Assembly (NCBI RefSeq): GCF_014256275.1
Contig: NZ_JACCFE010000002.1
Coordinates: 7,627,501-7,691,500 of the forward strand
Direction of reading: 5' to 3'
Length of the DNA stretch: 64,000 nt
Source: Rhodococcus sp. 4CII
GTDB taxonomy: Bacteria > Actinomycetota > Actinomycetes > Mycobacteriales > Mycobacteriaceae
Notes under the pieces: generated by a model
What the model was told of the DNA's origin: nothing
The model's database searches: none
What the model saw: only the letters and a program-made list of their open reading frames with translations
Program-made: the position numbers and the translations under genes
Shown here: positions 59,329 through 64,000 of the stretch, piece after piece
Position numbering within the stretch: position 1 is the stretch's first letter
Layout: each line of letters starts with the position of its first letter

Positions 59329-59359
59329 GTGTCCGGGGAGCGTGGTGCTCCCCGGACAC
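59329..59359 (-). terminator. Terminator hairpin downstream of ALDH gene
   Basis: Perfect 13-base arms GTGTCCGGGGAGC and GCTCCCCGGACAC with loop GTGGT, 238 bases beyond the ALDH stop. No T-run. Confidence 0.6.
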
Positions 59360-59597
59360 TCACTGCTCCCCAACACGCCCAACCATTGTGCCGGTGAGTT
59401 CTTCTTTTGCACACGATCGTCGCGGAGGTTTCCGAAGACCTATACGTGCGCCGAGAACAGTGCGTGCACGCAGAAACGTCCAAATCTGGTTCACTGTTCT
59501 TCACGTGCCGTATCCTCGCCCGCTTCGCCGTCGGACGGCGGCGAGTGGATTCTGGCCGCGAGTTGTCTTAATGATCCGTGCAATAAGCACGGCCCCG

Positions 59598-61052
59598 TCA
59601 GCCGGCGGGTGGGAGGTAGACGGTGTGCAAGTGCTGGAAGGTATGTAGTCCTTCGGGACCGAGTTCGCGGCCCAAGCCGCTGTTCTTGATGCCCCCGAAT
59701 GGTGCAACGGGATCGTTGGTGTAGTGGTTGACGCCGACGGTGCCGGAGGCCACTCTACTGGCGAAGCTCGCGGCGCGTTCGATGTCCGACGACCAGACCG
59801 ACCCACCGAGTCCGTATTCGCTGTCGTTCGCGATGGCAAGCGCCTCGTGCTCGTCGGTGTAGGGGATTACGGTCAGAACCGGTCCGAATATCTCTTCTCG
59901 TGCGATCGTCGCGTTGTTGTCCAGATCGGCGAAAACGGTCGGCTCGACGAAGAACCCGCTATCGATGGTTTCGGGTCGCCCCCCGCCGGTGGTCAATCGC
60001 GCACCTTCACTCTTACCCTGTGCGATGTAGTCCTCGACGCGCTGACGCTGTCGTGCCGATACCAGCGGACCAATCTTGGTTTGAGGGTCCAGGGGGTCAC
60101 CGATCGGGAGGGACATGGCTAGGTCCGTGACGGCGTCGACGACTTCGATGTAGCGCGATTGCGGTGCGAGGATTCGCGTGTTGAGCCAGCAGATCTGGCC
60201 GTTGTTGAGCAGCGTCACCCCGAACAGCGCATCCATGGATGCGTTCAGGTCAACATCGTCGAGTAGGACCGCTGCCGACTTGCCGCCGAGTTCCAGGGTT
60301 ACTGGGCGTAGGAGTCGACCGCATGCTTCGGCAATCCGGCGGCCCGCTGCGGTGGAGCCTGTGAAGGAGACCTTGTCGACGTGAGGGTGCTCGACGAGGT
60401 AGGCGCCGATCTCGCGTCCACCGGGGACTACGTTGAGAACTCCGGGGGGTAGGCCGGCGGCAGCGGCGGCCTCGGCCATCAGGAAGGCATCGAGGACTGT
60501 TTCCTCGGCTGGCTTCAATACGACCGTGCATCCGGCCGCGAGCGCCGGCGCCAGCTTGAGGAACGAGATTGCCTGCGGCACGTTCCACGGGACGATTGCC
60601 GCGACGACACCGACGGGGTGGCGAGTGACGCGGGCGGTTCCACCGAGCATGCCCGGGCGCTCATCGACTGGGGGAGTGTCGACCATCATCTGGCTGAAGT
60701 AACGCAGCAGGATGGCTGGAAATCCGCCCTCGAACTGTTCGGCCAGCCAGATCGGCATACCGTTTTGCATCGTCACGCGTCGAGCGGTTTCCGAGGCACG
60801 GGCTTCGAGTTCGGTCGCGAAGCGATCAAGCGCTTCAGCTCGTCGCTTCGGGGACCAGGTCGACCACCCGGACGGATCGTCGAATGCACGTCGAGCGGCG
60901 GCAACAGCGCAATCAACATCCTGAGTCGAGGCTGCGGGCACCCTCCCGATTGACTCTTCGGTAGTCGGGGAATGTACCTCGATCGTGCTCGTGGTCGCCG
61001 GACGCTGCCAGCCACCATCGATGTACAACTCTTGATAGTCGATGGATGTCAT
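59598..61052 (-). CDS. Aldehyde dehydrogenase (NAD(P)+)
   Basis: 484 residues, full ALDH length. Conserved blocks: VVAAIVPWNVPQAISFLKLA, CTVVLKPAEETVLDAFLMAE, FTGSTAAGRRIAE, the general-base Glu in TLELGGKSA, the nucleophile Cys in NNGQICWLNTR, EEIFGPVLTVIPY and the C-terminal APFGGIKNSGLGRELGPEGL. It should oxidise an aldehyde to the acid that the CoA ligase at 52066 could activate. It stands alone on the minus strand, divergent from the MocR gene, with an operator-like site in between. Confidence 0.92.
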   Translation of the reverse strand: MTSIDYQELYIDGGWQRPATTSTIEVHSPTTEESIGRVPAASTQDVDCAVAAARRAFDDPSGWSTWSPKRRAEALDRFATELEARASETARRVTMQNGMPIWLAEQFEGGFPAILLRYFSQMMVDTPPVDERPGMLGGTARVTRHPVGVVAAIVPWNVPQAISFLKLAPALAAGCTVVLKPAEETVLDAFLMAEAAAAAGLPPGVLNVVPGGREIGAYLVEHPHVDKVSFTGSTAAGRRIAEACGRLLRPVTLELGGKSAAVLLDDVDLNASMDALFGVTLLNNGQICWLNTRILAPQSRYIEVVDAVTDLAMSLPIGDPLDPQTKIGPLVSARQRQRVEDYIAQGKSEGARLTTGGGRPETIDSGFFVEPTVFADLDNNATIAREEIFGPVLTVIPYTDEHEALAIANDSEYGLGGSVWSSDIERAASFASRVASGTVGVNHYTNDPVAPFGGIKNSGLGRELGPEGLHTFQHLHTVYLPPAG

Positions 61053-61354
61053 CTCACTCCTCTGTTGGGTATGAAGGCCGTTCTCCGGCCGACTCTATGA
61101 ACCGTGTTTTCGGCAGCGATCACCGATAACACAGATGACTCACCTATTGCGGCCGAACTATCGGGCCGTCACTACTGGGCTCCCCGTAGCCGCCAGCATG
61201 TTGCACAGGACGTGGGCGTAGAATAATCGGTCTGACCATTCTAATGGTTTTGTGAAACTTTGACAGTGGATGAGGGCGAAGCAACGAGCTACCGAGATTG
61301 ACGACCGAGCCCCGAGGGGATTTGTAGGCAATCGAGGTATGAAAAGATCGGGTC
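61053..61354. promoter_or_regulatory. Divergent promoter region between ALDH and MocR genes
   Basis: 302 bases. TCGGTCTGACCAT (61227-61239) overlaps ACCATT-CT-AATGGT (61235-61248), a perfect inverted repeat, and TTGACA occurs at 61260-61265. MocR proteins usually regulate the adjacent divergent gene through paired repeats, so ALDH control from this site is likely. Confidence 0.5.
61227..61248. promoter_or_regulatory. Candidate operator: GGTC-YRR-CC element plus inverted repeat
   Basis: TCGGTCTGACCAT followed by TCTAATGGT. The overlapping repeat has six-base arms ACCATT and AATGGT two bases apart. Half-site ATGGT/ACCAT is shared with 58202-58214. Confidence 0.45.
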
Positions 61355-62734
61355 ATGCCGGACTTCGAACCGCAACTGTCCGCCAGGGACCTCTCTGCAA
61401 TGCTTGGTGCTTGGAGGGCTGACGAGGGAACATTAAGTGTTGGTCTCGCGACTGCGATCGCGCACATGATCGAGTCGGAGAAGTTGACGAGCGGCGTTCG
61501 GTTACCGGCTCAGCGTGCGCTTGCTGCCGAGCTCGAGGTCGCGCGGGGGACAGTTACCACAGCGTACGAGATACTTTCCGGTGGGGGATATGTCACCGCC
61601 GAGGTGGGCCGCGGGTCGACAGTCAGCTCGATCAGCAAGCCCAGGTTGCGTCCGGCGGCGAATGATGTGTTCGGTTACGGACCAACCCCGGTAGCCATCG
61701 ACCTGTCGACCCAATCGCTTCCATCGAGCGCGGCAATGAAAGCCGTTCTCGAACATGTCAATCCGACCTCGTTGCGGCCCTATCTCGAAACCGACGGGCA
61801 CACCCCGTACGGGCTGCAGGTCTTGCGGTCGGCGGTAGCCCGTCATCTGACCTCGTCGGGAACTTTGACCGGCCCCGAACAGATCCTCATTACTGCCGGC
61901 GCGCAGCAAGCGTTGTGGCTGAGCGTGTTTGTGATGACAGATCACGGTAACACCGTGATCGTCGAGGATCCCACTTACCGAGGCATCCTTGCGGTGCTCG
62001 AGAGCGTCAACAAAGCTTTGCGTGTCGACAGTTATCCGGCGGTATCGGCCCAACTACGTGTACCCCCTCGGTCGCGTTCGGCGCTGGTGTATTTGCAATC
62101 GTCGGTGCACAGTCCGACGGGGCGAGTTCGGTCGAAGGAGATGCTCGATGCATTTGCTGACGTCGCAAACGCGCACGACCTGCTGGTGGTCGAGGATCGG
62201 AGTGCGGCAGACCTGATATACGATCCGGACCAACGAAATGCCGGTTTGAGCGGTCTGATCGACCCGGAGCGATTGATTACGGTGGGCACGATGTCGAAAC
62301 TGTTCTGGGGTGGGCTTCGAATCGGGTGGATACGCAGTGACCCGCATACGATTGCCCGAATTGCGGATACCAAGCAGACGATCGATGTGACCACGTCAGT
62401 AGTTGATCAGTTCCTGGCTGCCGAGGTGCTCGAGAACGCGCAGGAAGCTATTGCCGACCGCCGGCGACTCCTTCTGGACCACCTCGGTCTCACTGCGCGC
62501 ATCGTCAGGGAGGTGTGTCCGCGGTGGGACCTGGCGATGCCCGAGGGTGGGAGTGGGCTGTGGATCGACACCCACTCCGACTCGATCGAGTACGTTATGA
62601 AGGCTCAAGCCCGTGGTATCAGAATAGCCGGTGGCCCGTCCTTTTCGCCGACTCACGGGTTCGAGACTCATATCCGACTACCGGTCTGGAGCGCAGCCGA
62701 AGCTCTCAGACACGCGCTCCAGACCGTGGAGTGA
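61355..62734 (+). CDS. MocR-type GntR/aminotransferase-like regulator
   Basis: 459 residues. A GntR winged HTH (about 28-95: GVRLPAQRALAAELEVARGT, VTTAYEILSGGGYVTAEVGR) is fused to a fold-type I PLP-binding domain: ILITAGAQQALWLSVFVMTD, VIVEDPTYRGILAVLESVNK, and the PLP lysine in VGTMSKLFWGGLRIGWIRS. This is the MocR/GabR architecture. PLP would sense an amine or amino compound. It diverges from the aldehyde dehydrogenase gene, the usual GabR-like arrangement, suggesting control of aldehyde oxidation. Confidence 0.88.
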   Translation: MPDFEPQLSARDLSAMLGAWRADEGTLSVGLATAIAHMIESEKLTSGVRLPAQRALAAELEVARGTVTTAYEILSGGGYVTAEVGRGSTVSSISKPRLRPAANDVFGYGPTPVAIDLSTQSLPSSAAMKAVLEHVNPTSLRPYLETDGHTPYGLQVLRSAVARHLTSSGTLTGPEQILITAGAQQALWLSVFVMTDHGNTVIVEDPTYRGILAVLESVNKALRVDSYPAVSAQLRVPPRSRSALVYLQSSVHSPTGRVRSKEMLDAFADVANAHDLLVVEDRSAADLIYDPDQRNAGLSGLIDPERLITVGTMSKLFWGGLRIGWIRSDPHTIARIADTKQTIDVTTSVVDQFLAAEVLENAQEAIADRRRLLLDHLGLTARIVREVCPRWDLAMPEGGSGLWIDTHSDSIEYVMKAQARGIRIAGGPSFSPTHGFETHIRLPVWSAAEALRHALQTVE

Positions 62735-62749
62735 TAGCAGTACGAAATC

Positions 62750-63289
62750 CTACTCTGCACTACCACCTTTCAGGAGGGTCTGCAGGTCGCGGACGGTCGA
62801 AGGGTCGGGATCGAGTCCCAGAGGCAACAGCCATGCGCGGTCGAGTTCGAGTTTCCGCAACGAATGATCAAGAACCGCACGCTCGATTTCGCTCCGCGTG
62901 GGGGCGGCCAGGTCGTCGGCCTCGGCGAGCAACGATGTGAGCGTTTCGCCGAGTTTGACGCCGAGGTCGGAATACTCGCGCGCGGTACTCGCTGGATGTG
63001 CCAGTACCTGTAGCGATTCGGCGTGAACCTGTGCCATTCGGTCGCTCACTGCAAGTCGTCTGACTGAATCAAGATCCATAAGCTGACCCATGAGGGTACT
63101 GAGCTCGAGCACTTCCGTTCGGCGCCGCGCATCGATGAGGTCCACTCTGTCCCTTGCGAACATGATAGCGTCCCATACCAAGTGGGCCTGTTCGAGCGCT
63201 TGGCGGTCACCCGAAGAAGCCAGTGCGGGTAGCACGCAGTCGTGCATCGCCTTCGCCGCAGCGTTCAGCGTAATGCTGGTGAAATCCAT
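62750..63289 (-). CDS. Helical partner protein of an APH-type kinase, second copy
   Basis: 179 residues from the ATG at 63289, two bases after the kinase stop. Predominantly helical: ALEQAHLVWDAIMFARDRVD, LIDARRRTEVLELSTLMGQL, LGETLTSLLAEADDLAAPTR. Resembles the partner at 48880 in length, in the VLPAL/VVPAI..ALEQA opening and in its place directly after a kinase gene, but similarity is low. Its 3' end is 15 bases from the convergent MocR stop. Inferred to assist the kinase, as LvaB does for LvaA. Confidence 0.55.
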   Translation of the reverse strand: MDFTSITLNAAAKAMHDCVLPALASSGDRQALEQAHLVWDAIMFARDRVDLIDARRRTEVLELSTLMGQLMDLDSVRRLAVSDRMAQVHAESLQVLAHPASTAREYSDLGVKLGETLTSLLAEADDLAAPTRSEIERAVLDHSLRKLELDRAWLLPLGLDPDPSTVRDLQTLLKGGSAE

Positions 63290-63291
63290 GG

Positions 63292-64000
63292 TCAGATAAC
63301 CTCCTCGAGCTGACGTCCGAGTTGACCGAGCAGAATCGGAACCGTCCCTTCCAATCTGGCGAGAAGGACATCCTGATGGGACCGCCCTAGCTGAGCTATG
63401 CGCATAGAGGTTGCGAGAGTTTTTACGGTTGACGAGAAGCCGCAGAATATGGTGTACCACCGAAGACGGGCCGGGTCGACACTAAGGCCGGACGCCTGCT
63501 CATAGCGTGTGAAGAATTCGTCACGAGGCACGAGACCCGACACCAGGAAATTATCTCCGGACTCGTCGTAGTGACCGAACAGATCCTGCGAACAGTATGC
63601 GAGATCGAAGTGCCGATCGCCGAGGTGCGCCGATTCCCAGTCCAACCAGGCCGTCACCTCCGCAGTGCTCTCGTCGAACAGGAAATTGCCACTTCGGAAG
63701 TCGCCATGGACCACGCTGACCTGATCGAGCGTCGGAAGGTTCCGAGCGAGCCAATTGGCCGCCAGGTCCATGATCGGCGATGCATCGAACTTGTCGAGCA
63801 GCCACAGCTGTCGTTCGAAGTTGAGCTGCCAGTTGGCGCTTTCGGTGGTGCCGACTGTAGGCACCACCAGCGCCTCCGATGCCCAGCCGGTGGGATCGAT
63901 GGTATGCAAGGCCGCCAGGCTCGAGATCAGCTGGTCACCGAGTGGTTTTCGCAGATCCGCGCCAAAATTGGTACCGAGACCACTGACCTGACCCGTCGCG
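63292..64000 (-). CDS. APH-family phosphotransferase, LvaA-like, 5' end outside window
   Basis: The last 235 codons are present; the N-terminal ATP-binding half lies beyond base 64000. Visible: LDQVSVVHGDFRSGNFLFDE (catalytic HGDxxxxN), VTAWLDWESAHLGDRHFDLA (metal Asp), and a C-terminal QLGRSHQDVLLARLEGTVP equivalent to LGRSHQDVLLTWIEGLAHAF in the kinase at 49374. The two are clear paralogues. Together with its partner gene it forms the second kinase-partner unit of the cluster. Confidence 0.75.
   Translation of the reverse strand, partial: ATGQVSGLGTNFGADLRKPLGDQLISSLAALHTIDPTGWASEALVVPTVGTTESANWQLNFERQLWLLDKFDASPIMDLAANWLARNLPTLDQVSVVHGDFRSGNFLFDESTAEVTAWLDWESAHLGDRHFDLAYCSQDLFGHYDESGDNFLVSGLVPRDEFFTRYEQASGLSVDPARLRWYTIFCGFSSTVKTLATSMRIAQLGRSHQDVLLARLEGTVPILLGQLGRQLEEVI

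Larger units (their letters stand above)
57939..59597. other. Long gene-poor region between MFS and ALDH genes
   Basis: 1,659 bases. It holds the MFS promoter (CTATAGTAAC on the minus strand near 58221 and the 58202 element) and a terminator at 59329. Several frames of 70-160 codons exist, for example at 58506-58952 plus, but none has a ribosome binding site, a recognisable domain or convincing composition. Confidence 0.4.

Noticed and set aside
1..64000. tRNA or rRNA genes
   Set aside because: None recognised on reading both strands; a covariance search would be decisive and was not possible.

Overview
The window comes from a high-GC actinobacterium, most likely a Rhodococcus, Gordonia or Nocardia-like mycolate producer. 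The evidence is GC-rich third codon positions, many GTG starts in ATGA/GTGA overlaps, and tandem catabolic genes of actinobacterial type. No rRNA, tRNA or CRISPR array was seen. Species cannot be fixed from the sequence.

Region 1 (about 1-25,450) is a dense catabolic island. A left operon on the minus strand carries an SDR, an enoyl-CoA hydratase, a DUF7065-like protein and a CoA ligase that runs off the window. It diverges from a plus-strand series: SCP-x thiolase, two MaoC-like proteins, a tandem-HTH TetR regulator, an SDR, a cytochrome P450, its [2Fe-2S] reductase and another SDR. A convergent minus-strand pair (LLM oxidoreductase and Baeyer-Villiger monooxygenase) ends at back-to-back terminators. 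Next come an acyl-CoA-dehydrogenase-fold monooxygenase, a FadE5-like dehydrogenase, a broken CoA ligase, an ADP-forming acyl-CoA synthetase, and a plus-strand operon of two esterases, a flavin reductase, a crotonase and a RibB-like protein. Inferred logic: hydroxylate, oxidise to ketone, insert oxygen, hydrolyse the ester or lactone, activate with CoA, then beta-oxidise. The substrate is unknown.

Region 2 (25,450-33,300) is sparse accessory DNA: small membrane proteins, a lipoprotein, an HTH protein, DUF6283, a DUF1016/YhcG nuclease, an Ltp-repeat protein, a tiny Trp-rich ORF and a perfect CIRCE (HrcA) operator with no chaperone gene nearby.

Region 3 (33,300-41,800) holds a PHP-ATPase of TrlF type whose 3' end runs into a receiver-less LuxR gene. 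A GAF histidine kinase follows, then a second catabolic module (CoA transferase, esterase, flavin reductase, RibB-like). The flavin reductase plus degenerate RibB pairing therefore occurs twice.

Region 4 (41,800-47,500) is a graveyard of mobile elements: an IS3-like scrap, a RecQ zinc-domain fragment, a decayed IS110 transposase, an IS256 N-terminus apparently interrupted by a truncated group II intron, and an IS701 transposase with a shifted C-terminus.

Region 5 (47,600-64,000) is a second catabolic cluster that looks lower in GC. It has a minus-strand operon (CoA ligase, MFS transporter, APH-type kinase, helical partner, DUF7065-like protein) under a divergent IclR regulator, then a thioesterase remnant, a second MFS transporter, an aldehyde dehydrogenase, a MocR regulator, and a second partner plus kinase pair cut by the window end. 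The kinase plus small-partner pairs recall LvaA/LvaB of levulinate catabolism. Three promoter regions here share a GGTC-YRR-CC element.
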